A stretch of 64,000 bases of DNA. It comes from an uncultured Blautia sp. Lineage in GTDB: Bacteria; Bacillota; Clostridia; Lachnospirales; Lachnospiraceae. A program made the translations under genes and the position numbers. The notes below the pieces were generated by a model that saw nothing but the letters and a program-made list of their open reading frames with translations, ran no database searches and had not been told where the DNA came from. This document shows positions 27,168-35,849 of the stretch, one piece after another (the first letter of the stretch is position 1; the number at the start of each line of letters is the position of its first letter). The stretch covers positions 38,023-102,022 of the forward strand of contig URVB01000010.1 of the NCBI GenBank assembly GCA_900551075.1, written 5' to 3'.

Positions 27168-28246
27168 TTTGTCTTATACATTTCTTCGTAATATTTCTGG
27201 TAATCACCGCTGGTAACATGCTTCATCCAGTCTTCATGCTCAAAGAACCACTGAATCGTCAGGCGGATGCCATCCTCAAAGCAGGTCTCCGGATACCAGC
27301 CGATCTCAGCCTTGATCTTATCCGGCGCAATGGCATAACGGCGGTCATGGCCTTTTCGGTCTTCCACATAGGTAATCAGCTCTTCGCTTACCAATTCCCT
27401 GCGCGGATCTCCCTCCGGCAGCATTTCCTTCAGCGTATCCAAAATGATATGAATGATCTGGATATTCTGTTTTTCATTATGTCCGCCGATATTATAGGTT
27501 TCGAATAAGCGTCCCTGCTCCTGCACCATATCGATACCCTTCGCATGGTCCATGACATACAGCCAGTCGCGGACATTCCTGCCATCTCCGTATACGGGAA
27601 GCTTCCTGCCCTGCAGTGCATTGTTGATGATCAGCGGAATCAATTTTTCCGGGAACTGGTACGGCCCGTAGTTGTTGCTGCAGTTCGTGATATTGGCCGG
27701 AAACTTATAGGTGTCCATATAGGATTTTACCAGCATGTCCGAAGATGCTTTGCTTGCAGAATACGGACTGTGCGGATCATACGGCGTCGTCTCATAGAAA
27801 AATTCTCCCTCTTCCTCCAACGAACCATATACCTCATCAGTAGAAACATGCAGGAATTTCTTATCCGGCTGAAAGCTTCCATCCGGCAGTTCCCAGGCAG
27901 CCTTAGCAGCATTCAGCATGACAAGTGTACCCAAAACATTTGTCTTCACAAAGACCTCCGGATTTTTGATGCTTCTGTCCACATGACTCTCTGCTGCGAA
28001 ATGCACAACACGGTCAATGTCGTTCTCTTCAAAAATCTTCATAATCGTATCACTGTCACAGATATCCGCTTTCACAAATGTATAGTTATCCCTATCCTCA
28101 ATATCCTTCAGATTCTCCAGATTTCCGGCATAGGTCAGCTTATCTACATTGATGATACGAATCGCATCTCCATATTTTCCGAACATATAATGAATATAAT
28201 TAGAACCGATGAATCCGGCGCCTCCGGTTACCAAATAAGTCCTCAT
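27164..28246 (-). CDS. rfbB: dTDP-glucose 4,6-dehydratase
   Basis: Second enzyme of the dTDP-rhamnose pathway, also providing the 4-keto intermediate for the WecE-type aminotransferase. NAD-binding GGAGFIGSNY, DKLTYAGNLENL, ESHVDRSI, the STDEVYGSL segment and the YSASKASSD catalytic Tyr-x-x-x-Lys are present. The ATG at 28246 has AAGGAGAG six bases upstream and gives 360 residues, the family length. An in-frame ATG at 28330 would place the start before the promoter's +1. It leads a three-gene operon with the two SMR half-transporters. Confidence 0.96.
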   Translation of the reverse strand: MRTYLVTGGAGFIGSNYIHYMFGKYGDAIRIINVDKLTYAGNLENLKDIEDRDNYTFVKADICDSDTIMKIFEENDIDRVVHFAAESHVDRSIKNPEVFVKTNVLGTLVMLNAAKAAWELPDGSFQPDKKFLHVSTDEVYGSLEEEGEFFYETTPYDPHSPYSASKASSDMLVKSYMDTYKFPANITNCSNNYGPYQFPEKLIPLIINNALQGRKLPVYGDGRNVRDWLYVMDHAKGIDMVQEQGRLFETYNIGGHNEKQNIQIIHIILDTLKEMLPEGDPRRELVSEELITYVEDRKGHDRRYAIAPDKIKAEIGWYPETCFEDGIRLTIQWFFEHEDWMKHVTSGDYQKYYEEMYKTK

Positions 28247-28301
28247 GTCTTCTCTCCTTGTATTCTCATGTTTTTCGGCCATACAGCCGATGATCAAAAG
28301 C

Positions 28302-28330
28302 ATTATAGCACCTTTGCAGCAGCTCTTCAA
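28302..28330 (-). promoter_or_regulatory. rfbB promoter
   Basis: TTGAAG (28325-28330), a 17-bp spacer and TATAAT (28302-28307), read leftwards. It supports the rfbB start at 28246. Confidence 0.75.
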
Positions 28331-28407
28331 GGCTCATCACTGTTACCTTCTTATATAAATGCAGTGCATTTCCCGCTTCTGTCCGCAGACAGCAGGCAAC
28401 TCCCTGT

Positions 28408-28893
28408 TTATAAAACAATTTCGATATGCTGATCCTCCGGATAATTGACAACCATGCAGTCATTGTGATAAATTCTCTCCGGCAGCACGATCAATACGTG
28501 AGCAAGCTCCTGATGAAGCGGAATCGCACTCAAATGCCAGGTTCCTGTCTTCAGACATACGAAGGTTCCCTTCGGCACAATAAAGGCCTCAGTCATCTCC
28601 GGAATCGGTTCTTCCTGGCTTGCCGGTGCTACATGGATAATTACATCATCATCCAGACAGAGAATGCCTTCCTGGGTAGTATTGTGGAATTCGGCCTTTT
28701 CAATAATCATCTTTTCCGGTTTGCGGATCAAAAGCGGAGAAAAGGCAATCTGCATATTACCGGAAGCATGCATCAGAACTCTGTCCTGATAAAAGTCGCC
28801 TAAGCTGTAGCCTTCCGGATTAAAAAGATCTGTAAAATCTCCGAATGCCTTAAAATTTTCAACTGTGATTGGTTTTGCCTGAATTGTTCTCAT
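28408..28893 (-). CDS. Ureidoglycolate lyase-like cupin (AllA fold)
   Basis: A 161-residue protein resembling the AllA ureidoglycolate lyase family in length and pattern: ITVENFKAFGDFTDL at the start, HxTxxG-like FHNTTQEGIL, IVPKGTFVCLKTGTWHLSAIPL and a final beta strand. No other purine-catabolism gene is nearby, so a true ureidoglycolate role is uncertain. Many Clostridia carry such a stand-alone homologue, and action on another small acid or sugar is possible. The ATG at 28893 has AAGGAG upstream. It lies 28 bp after the lysozyme gene and may be cotranscribed. Confidence 0.65.
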   Translation of the reverse strand: MRTIQAKPITVENFKAFGDFTDLFNPEGYSLGDFYQDRVLMHASGNMQIAFSPLLIRKPEKMIIEKAEFHNTTQEGILCLDDDVIIHVAPASQEEPIPEMTEAFIVPKGTFVCLKTGTWHLSAIPLHQELAHVLIVLPERIYHNDCMVVNYPEDQHIEIVL

Positions 28894-28921
28894 GTTACAA
28901 ATTCTCCTTATATTGTTTGTT

Positions 28922-30466
28922 TTATTTTTTCTTCTTATAATATTGCCTCGTACATACACCATTTTTATTGAACACGGAAACCAATCCTTTTTTGTTTGTC
29001 AGGGACTTATTTTCTACTCGTACCCCGGCAAGCTTTCCGGTTCCCTGATAGAAGAAATAGCGCTTGCCTTTGATGGTTTGCCAGCCCTTACAGGCACGCC
29101 CGTTTTTAGCAAAGTAATAGGTATATTTCCTGCCATTTCCGGTAACAGTGAAGAACCCATTCGCATAGCGCGCTCCGTCACTTCCCACATAATAAATATT
29201 TCCTGCCCTTGTGAGAATTCTCCTGTTCTTATACATATAGCCTTTTGTCTTATGGAAGAAATAATATTTTCCGCTGATCTTACAGAAGCCTTTTACTGCA
29301 TAACCATTAGCCCCCATATAATAACGCTTACCGCCGTAATCTACCCATTGATTCGTGACTCTTGCCCCAGCCCCATCTGTATAACAGATATTGTTTTTGG
29401 AAGAGGTCAGCAGCCTGTTCTTATAAACATATCCGGCAATGCTGTTAAAGTAATAATACTTACCGCCGATTTTTTTCCATCCGGTCATCTTTTCGCCATC
29501 TACATAATAGTATGTTTTTCCGCCTTCCGTTACCCAGCCGTTTTTCACTGTTGTGTCCGTCGTTGACGATGGCTTATAGGTTGCAAGGGAGTTCCGGCGC
29601 GGAGTAATTTTTTTCGTATAATCCACATAACCAAAATCAATATCCGAATTGTTGCCCGATGGGATACCGGAAATCAGTCCCTTCGTGCTGTTCAGAACAC
29701 CGCCGCCATCACCGTCCGTGCACTGCCAGATCGTATAATTATAGGCAGACTTTGCAGGCGCCTGAATCCTGTCTCCATACTGGGCAATCCACACATCGAT
29801 TCCCTGCAGCAGGCTCCAGTCCACTTTCTCCTTATACCAGTTTGCATTACAGTAAACCATAGGATAATAACCGGCTTTTTTTACCTCATCGCAGAAGGTT
29901 TTGGCAAGCTGCGCAATCTTTTGTTTGGACAATGCTCCCATCCCGGAATATTCCAGATCAAAAACAACCGGATACGATACTTTATATCCCTGCATCTGCT
30001 GAATCGCAAGCTGAGCCTCCTTCAGGGCCTGTGCCGTAGTCGTTGCCAGGCTGTACACATAGGTGCCTGTCGGAACTCCGGCTGCTTCCGCCTGCTTCAT
30101 ATTGTAAGCATATTTCTTATCCAGATATCCGGTTCCATATGCGATCCGCACAAAAGCAAAATCCACGTCTGATTTCTTGACCTTTGCCCAGTCAATCGTT
30201 CCCTGCCATTCTGATACGTCAATTCCCCTGGTAACAGGCCTCGGAGTAATTGCGACACCGCTTCCGTTATAGGAAATCCCATTGATCCGCTTCCATGCCT
30301 TTGCACTTACCTTTGCTGTGGCGGCCGCTGCTCCTTCCTCTCTCTCCTCCGCTACGACCGTTTCTTCTCTGTCATACGCCGCAGCCTGCACGGTCATTGC
30401 AGCCGCGCCGGTTCCAACCAACAGTGCCAGCACACCTGCGGAAATCCATTTTTTTAAATTCATCAT
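28922..30466 (-). CDS. GH25 lysozyme with C-terminal cell-wall-binding repeats
   Basis: Secreted muramidase cutting MurNAc-GlcNAc bonds. Signal peptide (ISAGVLALLVGTGAAAMTVQA), then a GH25 domain at about residues 75-285 with RGIDVSEWQGTIDW, the catalytic acid pair in VVFDLEYSG and IWQCTDGDG. The C-terminal third (about 300-500) has seven or so imperfect choline-binding-like repeats of GW-x(5)-GKYYYF type. The ATG at 30466 is chosen because GGGAG lies six bases upstream. It is expressed from its own promoter and is a likely remodelling or autolytic enzyme of the wall that the upstream locus decorates. Confidence 0.93.
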   Translation of the reverse strand: MMNLKKWISAGVLALLVGTGAAAMTVQAAAYDREETVVAEEREEGAAAATAKVSAKAWKRINGISYNGSGVAITPRPVTRGIDVSEWQGTIDWAKVKKSDVDFAFVRIAYGTGYLDKKYAYNMKQAEAAGVPTGTYVYSLATTTAQALKEAQLAIQQMQGYKVSYPVVFDLEYSGMGALSKQKIAQLAKTFCDEVKKAGYYPMVYCNANWYKEKVDWSLLQGIDVWIAQYGDRIQAPAKSAYNYTIWQCTDGDGGGVLNSTKGLISGIPSGNNSDIDFGYVDYTKKITPRRNSLATYKPSSTTDTTVKNGWVTEGGKTYYYVDGEKMTGWKKIGGKYYYFNSIAGYVYKNRLLTSSKNNICYTDGAGARVTNQWVDYGGKRYYMGANGYAVKGFCKISGKYYFFHKTKGYMYKNRRILTRAGNIYYVGSDGARYANGFFTVTGNGRKYTYYFAKNGRACKGWQTIKGKRYFFYQGTGKLAGVRVENKSLTNKKGLVSVFNKNGVCTRQYYKKKK

Positions 30467-30528
30467 TTCCTTCTCCCTGTGATTCATCTTTAAATTCTTT
30501 CAAATTATTAAAGTTTTGTTACATTTTC

Positions 30529-30557
30529 ATTATACATAGATATTTATGGAAATGCAA
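30529..30557 (-). promoter_or_regulatory. Promoter of the GH25 lysozyme gene
   Basis: TTGCAT (30552-30557), a 17-bp spacer and TATAAT (30529-30534). It abuts the terminator hairpin of the preceding gene. Confidence 0.75.
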
Positions 30558-30592
30558 GAGGGCAATGAAAATGCCCTCCGGATTCTCCGGAG
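30558..30592 (-). terminator. Terminator of the L,D-transpeptidase gene
   Basis: Two overlapping GC-rich hairpins, CTCCGGA/TCCGGAG and GAGGGCA/TGCCCTC, 25 bases after the transpeptidase stop codon. The T-run is weak and the hairpin runs directly into the lysozyme promoter, so some read-through is possible. Confidence 0.6.
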
Positions 30593-30616
30593 AGCGTTTT
30601 CATAACTGCATTTTAT

Positions 30617-33301
30617 TTAACAAAGCGGATCTGTAGGGTCAAAGTTTCTGCTTCCGCGCAGCGGTGTGAGCGGATTTCTTCCTAAAGGTCCTTTCAGCGC
30701 TTCATTAGACTGTACCTTGCCATCAAAGATCCAAATCTTAGCAAGATGACAATTATCATAAATCCACTTCGCGTCCGCTACACAGCAGCGGATACAGCCG
30801 TGAGATGCCGGGCTTCCCAGCCTCAGGTATTCCCCAACCGGAAGATTGTAGGAATTCGGCTGAGAGCATGCGACAGAATGAACATAAATACCACCGTTTA
30901 CATGCGTCCCGTACTGGCCCCAGGAGGGTCCCATCAAAAGCTGCCATCTCGCACTTCTTCGAAGAGTAAACCTGCCCGTTCTTGTAAGTGTGATCGGATT
31001 TCCAACCGATACGCGCATACTCTTTACAGGAATCGTTTTGGCCTTGTTGTATACGGTCATAACGCCGTTCTTACGGTCTACCTCTACATAATACGGTCCC
31101 TGCACCCTGTCGCTTACGTCATTGATACGGTACCCATTCTTATCAAAATAGTATTTCAGGCCATCGATCACCTTTGTTGTATTCCTAAGGAATCCTGTTC
31201 CTTCTGTATCTACATAGCTGACACGGTTCTTTGCGTTGCTCCTTACCACCCAGCCGGTGCAATGCTTACCCTTGCTGTCAAGATAACCGTTCACACCATT
31301 TCTCTTCATAAAGGTATTGGTCTTAGTGGAACAGTCATCCTGGAAATAGTAATATCCGGACCCCACCTTTGCCCATCCGTTACGGTAGAGCATACCTGTC
31401 TTGCTGCCCGCATAATACCATTTGCCCTTATAGCTGATCCAGGTTTTCTTATATACCTTCCCCTTATAAGCCTTGGAAGTGGAAATCTGGAAGAAATAAT
31501 ATTTATTTCCGATCAGGGTCTTGCCGCTTGCCAGTTTACCGTCAGCTTTAAAATACCGTCCGGTATTGGTCCAGGTGCTCACATAATGATTGCCGTTTGA
31601 AGGGAAGTAGAACCAGCCAACCATTTTACCATTGACTGTAATCTTCTGCCAGCCCTTCTTCTCCGTAATCCTTCCTGCTGTCTTTCCGAAATAATAATAG
31701 CGGCTGCTCATTCCCTTGCAGCGGTACCAGCCATTCTTCCAGGCGGAGCGCTTTCCGCTGGCGGTAAAATAATACCTGTAATTTCCGAATTTTACAACCT
31801 TATCTTTATATACTCTGCCGTTCTTGTCAGAGCCATAGTAGGAGCCATTCTCAGCCTTTACCATTTTGCTCTTAATCAGATAGCCGCTGGCATCCAGCAG
31901 GTATGTAGCATTGCCCATGAGCCTGGTATCCAACTTCGTAGCTGTGATACCTCTTACAAGGAGACGTCCATCAGATTTGAACCAACGCCACTGGTCGCCT
32001 TTGGATGTTTTCTTACGATTCCATGCATTACGCAGCATTTTTCCGGGAATATCGTTTGCATTTGCCTTCGGCTGGAAATAATACTGTCCCTGCGCAATAC
32101 CCTCCGTGATCCTGATATCGCCTGTCCGCGGAGCTCCGTTATTATCCAGACAGTAATTGTATCCGTTAATGTAATAATATCCCTTATACTTCTTGTTCTT
32201 CGTATTGATTTTCTTTAATTCGCCCACGCTCAGGAACTTATATGCGGAATCGTAATAGCGGAAAGTATCTTTTGTCCACAGCCAATAGCTCTTCTGTGCC
32301 TGCCCGAGATTCGAATTATACGGAGTTGCTTCGGTGCCGGCCTGGATATCCGCATTCAGCACTGCATTTGCGCTGTCCATAAAGAAAAATTCCTTCTGGG
32401 CAGTCAAGGTATAGCCGGGAGTTCCAACCGTCATGTTTTTCTGTCCGGTAACCATATAACCGTTCGCGTCAAACAGGTATTTCCCTGTATATCTATTGGT
32501 TCCCACAACAGTTGTGATTTCAACAAAGCCATCCTTATCCGTAAAATACTCAGATGCAGCCCCCTCCGCCTCAACAGCAGTTTCTTCCGGAACGATAACA
32601 GCGGCATCCGCGCCCGTTTCTTCCGGTACAGCTTCTTCCGGTACCATTTCCTCCGGAACAGTTTCTTCAAATACCTCCGTATCATTCAGCGCCTGCATTT
32701 CTTCTGCCGTCTCTTCAGGAACAGCCTCCTCCTGTACAGGAGCTTCCTCTGAAGGCGCTTTCTGGAAAACCTCCGCAGGTGCGGCTTCCCCCGCCGCCTG
32801 AAGAGAAGCCTCCGCAGCAGCACTCTTTGTTTTGCCGGAATTTTTAAGCAGTTTCCATTTTCCATTTACTGATTTCCAATTGTCCGCAGTTACTGTATTG
32901 TCATCTACGGCAGCGACGGCATCTATACCCTCCTCGTAAGCCAAAACAGCGGCTTCATCCGAAGGTTCGGCTGCCGGCTCTTCTTCAGAAGTAAAAATAT
33001 CTGCCTCGTCTCCCGGAAATTCCGGCACAGGGGTCACTTCCTCCGGCGCTGGTGTCACTTCCTCCGGAACCGGAGTTACTTCTTCCGGAAGAGGAGTTGC
33101 TTCTTCCGGTACTGCATTCTCAGCCGGCTGCGTCTCTTCCGGCAAACCGGCCTCCGGCTCTCCCGCAGACGCCGCATCAAATACCTCTGTTGCCGCCGCA
33201 TCGCTAAACGCCTGATCCTCAAATCCTGCAGCACCTGCTTCCAGCACCATGGCCATACATAGGCTCACACTGAGCAGGAGCGCCACTACACGTTTTTTCA
33301 A
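30617..33301 (-). CDS. L,D-transpeptidase (YkuD) with cell-wall-binding repeats and Pro/Glu-rich region
   Basis: Exported 894-residue protein that cross-links peptidoglycan or attaches proteins to it. Signal peptide (VVALLLSVSLCMAMVLEAGA), then about 200 residues of acidic repeats rich in EEVTPVP and PEETxxE, about ten cell-wall-binding repeats (GYYYIN, YYYFGK and GWYRCKG types), and a C-terminal YkuD domain at about residues 735-870. The catalytic motif there is SHGCIRC, with the upstream His in IYVHSVACS. Translation seems to start at TTG (33301), with AAGGAGG eight bases upstream. It follows the HPr gene by 46 bp. Confidence 0.92.
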   Translation of the reverse strand: MKKRVVALLLSVSLCMAMVLEAGAAGFEDQAFSDAAATEVFDAASAGEPEAGLPEETQPAENAVPEEATPLPEEVTPVPEEVTPAPEEVTPVPEFPGDEADIFTSEEEPAAEPSDEAAVLAYEEGIDAVAAVDDNTVTADNWKSVNGKWKLLKNSGKTKSAAAEASLQAAGEAAPAEVFQKAPSEEAPVQEEAVPEETAEEMQALNDTEVFEETVPEEMVPEEAVPEETGADAAVIVPEETAVEAEGAASEYFTDKDGFVEITTVVGTNRYTGKYLFDANGYMVTGQKNMTVGTPGYTLTAQKEFFFMDSANAVLNADIQAGTEATPYNSNLGQAQKSYWLWTKDTFRYYDSAYKFLSVGELKKINTKNKKYKGYYYINGYNYCLDNNGAPRTGDIRITEGIAQGQYYFQPKANANDIPGKMLRNAWNRKKTSKGDQWRWFKSDGRLLVRGITATKLDTRLMGNATYLLDASGYLIKSKMVKAENGSYYGSDKNGRVYKDKVVKFGNYRYYFTASGKRSAWKNGWYRCKGMSSRYYYFGKTAGRITEKKGWQKITVNGKMVGWFYFPSNGNHYVSTWTNTGRYFKADGKLASGKTLIGNKYYFFQISTSKAYKGKVYKKTWISYKGKWYYAGSKTGMLYRNGWAKVGSGYYYFQDDCSTKTNTFMKRNGVNGYLDSKGKHCTGWVVRSNAKNRVSYVDTEGTGFLRNTTKVIDGLKYYFDKNGYRINDVSDRVQGPYYVEVDRKNGVMTVYNKAKTIPVKSMRVSVGNPITLTRTGRFTLRRSARWQLLMGPSWGQYGTHVNGGIYVHSVACSQPNSYNLPVGEYLRLGSPASHGCIRCCVADAKWIYDNCHLAKIWIFDGKVQSNEALKGPLGRNPLTPLRGSRNFDPTDPLC

Positions 33302-33347
33302 GATACATTCCTCCTTATATTTTCCCTAAAACATCCGTGTACCAAAT

Positions 33348-33614
33348 TTATACTTCACCAAATCCGCTTTCCACAGCATCAACGAGCGCCTTCAATGCCT
33401 CCGCCTCGTCAACACCCTCACAGACCAGTTCAATTTCATCCCCGCATTTCACGCAGGCTCCCAATACGCTCAATACACTTTTTGCATTGGATGTACCGCC
33501 TTCAAACGAGAATGTAATCAACGACTTATATTTCATTGCTTCTTTACATAGGAGTCCAGCAGGGCGCAAATGAAGTCCTGTCGGATTCTTAATGGTTACC
33601 TTTTGACTGATCAT
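33348..33614 (-). CDS. HPr family phosphocarrier protein
   Basis: An 88-residue PTS phosphocarrier. The active-site His lies in TGLHLRPAG, and the regulatory Ser region is NAKSVLSVLGA, so both the EI-dependent His and HPr-kinase Ser sites appear kept, as in Gram-positive HPr. Five Cys residues are unusual. It is 11 bp after ybbR, so it is probably cotranscribed with the diadenylate cyclase genes rather than with ptsI, which is absent from the window. Its possible partners here are the EIIA and LicT of the alpha-glucoside operon at 50-54.5 kb. Confidence 0.92.
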   Translation of the reverse strand: MISQKVTIKNPTGLHLRPAGLLCKEAMKYKSLITFSFEGGTSNAKSVLSVLGACVKCGDEIELVCEGVDEAEALKALVDAVESGFGEV

Positions 33615-33625
33615 GCCGAGTCCCC

Positions 33626-34906
33626 CTATTCATTTATTTGTTCCGTATCGGAAATTTCAGAAATACTGACCTCTGTCGTAATTCCCTCTACCAGCTCATA
33701 CCCTGTTGGAAGCTGAATATCAACAGGCACCTCATAGCTGCCCTCTTCCTTCCCTTCCAAATTGATCGATGCCTTGATAGATGTATTTTTCAGATCTTCC
33801 GGACTTTCCTCCAATTCCTTTACACGGATTTCTATTTTTGCCGTCTCAAACGTTACCTGCATTTCATTTGGCGGATTTACCACCTCAATATCCTTCGTCG
33901 GTATCTCCACCGTCAGGCTTCCCACCGGAAGAATGTTTACTCTTACAAAAACATCCTCACTCGAATCACTGATAAGCTTTAATCCCTCTGAAAGCATTTC
34001 AGAAATCTTTATTTTTACTTCTACATCTGAATCCCTTCCGGAAATATCAACATTCTCCGCCGGTATCCAAATTGTATTGTCCATCTTCTCCAGATTGTCC
34101 AGCGCTTCCTCACTTCCTGCAACACTGACCACATCAGGGGTGGTGGAAACGCTGTCCACCATATATCCCTCTGCCGGTGCTCCGGAATATTCCGCATGAA
34201 TCTTCACATCGGAACGGACCCTCCATAGCCGTGCAGTAACGATCACCTTCGGAACATTCAGATAGCTCATCTCCGTATCTGAAAGCACATCGCCGTTTTT
34301 ATCAATAATCGAAAGCTCTACTTCCTCTGTTTTATCTTCCGTGTCATTATTAATATCAATAAAAGCATTTACCTTATCTATTTTATTCAATAAGGAGGTC
34401 GGACCTGTAATCTTAATTTTCTCCGGATTCGAAGTCAGACTTGCCACGTCAAACCCTTTTGCGGGCTTTGTTTCACCTCTTGTTACATTCACAACAAATT
34501 CCTGCGTATCCTTTTCCTGAATATGAATGCTCAGATTACGCGGGGTGACCTCAATACTTTCCGGCTGAATTTTGTCAACCGTAACCATGATCGGAACCAT
34601 GACCGGATCCTTAAGACTGAGCGCCTGCTGCAGATCCGCTACTGCATGTATATCGGAAGATGTAATTTTGCTTAAGCTCTTACGTTCCGCCTTTATGGTC
34701 ACACGGATCGGATCCTGTCTCTCCTCCTGCATTGCCATCATACCGTTATTCTCAATATAAGCTCCATTGATCACATCCACATTCAAGATTGTAAATGACT
34801 TTGTAACAATAGGATTATCCACATTGACTACCAACAGCCACACCATAATACCAACTGCTACAGACATCATTTTCAAAGGGATATTATCCGTCAGCTTTCT
34901 CTTCAT
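33626..34906 (-). CDS. YbbR-domain protein, CdaA regulator (CdaR-like)
   Basis: Membrane-anchored extracytoplasmic protein. One N-terminal helix (IPLKMMSVAVGIMVWLLVVNV) is followed by four YbbR-type beta domains of about 80-90 residues, with recurring V(T/D)GP/GS-like turns (ITGPTSLLNKI; VAGSEEALDNL). YbbR/CdaR binds and tunes the CdaA cyclase encoded just upstream; the 23-bp gene overlap supports this. The C-terminal tail is acidic and short. Length (426 residues) is normal. Confidence 0.93.
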   Translation of the reverse strand: MKRKLTDNIPLKMMSVAVGIMVWLLVVNVDNPIVTKSFTILNVDVINGAYIENNGMMAMQEERQDPIRVTIKAERKSLSKITSSDIHAVADLQQALSLKDPVMVPIMVTVDKIQPESIEVTPRNLSIHIQEKDTQEFVVNVTRGETKPAKGFDVASLTSNPEKIKITGPTSLLNKIDKVNAFIDINNDTEDKTEEVELSIIDKNGDVLSDTEMSYLNVPKVIVTARLWRVRSDVKIHAEYSGAPAEGYMVDSVSTTPDVVSVAGSEEALDNLEKMDNTIWIPAENVDISGRDSDVEVKIKISEMLSEGLKLISDSSEDVFVRVNILPVGSLTVEIPTKDIEVVNPPNEMQVTFETAKIEIRVKELEESPEDLKNTSIKASINLEGKEEGSYEVPVDIQLPTGYELVEGITTEVSISEISDTEQINE

Positions 34907-35771
34907 GTTTCACTCTCCCCTTCAGCAGATGCCTTAGTTTATTATTATCCACAACTTTTTTATTCTGAGCTTTTATCAGGATTTCTTTCAGAAGGGCACT
35001 GTCCAAATTCCTCTTAAGCCGTCCTCCCTGCGCCACAGATATCTGCCCTGTTTCCTCCGAGACAATAATCGTCACGGAATCGCTCACTTCGCTGATACCG
35101 ACACCTGCACGATGCCTGGTTCCAAGCTGCTTGCTCAGTTCCATGTTGTCCGACAGAGGCAGATAACAGGTAGCCGCAACAATGCGGTTTCCCCTCACAA
35201 TGACAGCACCGTCATGCAATGGTGTGTTATGCTCAAAGATATTGATCAAAAGCTGGCTGGAAAGCACTGCATCTATATTGATACCTGTACGCTCATACTC
35301 CGTAAGCAGAATATTCTGTTCAATCACGATCAGTGCACCTGTTTTCGCCTCGCCCATATCAAAGCAGGCTCTTACCAGCTCATTCACTGTTCTGTCCGTA
35401 AAACGCTCCTGGACATCCCTGTTCGTATCAAAGGGAATGATTGCAGCCATGATCTTTTTCTGTCCAAGCTGCTCCAATACCTTCCTGAGCTCCGGCTGAA
35501 AAATAACGATCACTCCAATCAGCATGGCACTGGCAAGATTTGTGACAATCCACAAAATCGTGTTCATTTTGAAAATGTACGCAACCAGAAGAAAAAACAA
35601 TACGGTCAGGATACCTTTCAGCAATGTATACGCACGTGTATACTTAATCCATATCATAAACTGATATACAAAAAATGAGATCAAAAAAATTTCTATTACG
35701 TCAATAATGCCAATACCCGGCAGATTGATCCTCGATATATAACCGGACAAAATGCCCAAAATATCCTGCAT
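34884..35771 (-). CDS. cdaA: Diadenylate cyclase CdaA
   Basis: Membrane enzyme making the second messenger c-di-AMP from two ATP. Three N-terminal helices (IIDVIEIFLISFFVYQFM; LLKGILTVLFFLLVAYIF; ILWIVTNLASAMLIGVIVIF) precede the DAC domain with catalytic PLHDGAVIV and GTRHRAGVGISE. A lysine-rich C-terminus completes 295 residues. c-di-AMP controls potassium and osmolyte uptake and wall homeostasis. glmM, often the third gene after cdaA-ybbR, is absent; HPr and an L,D-transpeptidase follow instead. Confidence 0.96.
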   Translation of the reverse strand: MQDILGILSGYISRINLPGIGIIDVIEIFLISFFVYQFMIWIKYTRAYTLLKGILTVLFFLLVAYIFKMNTILWIVTNLASAMLIGVIVIFQPELRKVLEQLGQKKIMAAIIPFDTNRDVQERFTDRTVNELVRACFDMGEAKTGALIVIEQNILLTEYERTGINIDAVLSSQLLINIFEHNTPLHDGAVIVRGNRIVAATCYLPLSDNMELSKQLGTRHRAGVGISEVSDSVTIIVSEETGQISVAQGGRLKRNLDSALLKEILIKAQNKKVVDNNKLRHLLKGRVKHEEKADG

Positions 35772-35849
35772 AACCCCTTATGTCCTCCTCTCCCCCTGGT
35801 TGCCGGTCCTTCAGTCACATCTGCGGCGCTGAATAAGCAGGCGCAAATT

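Noticed and set aside
28247..28463. Small open frames between rfbB and the AllA-like gene
   Set aside because: They overlap the rfbB promoter, lack ribosome sites and show no recognisable sequence.
31000..33000. Choline-binding protein identity for the repeat-rich transpeptidase and lysozyme
   Set aside because: The repeats resemble the choline-binding type, but no choline-related wall genes are in the window, so only general wall binding is claimed.
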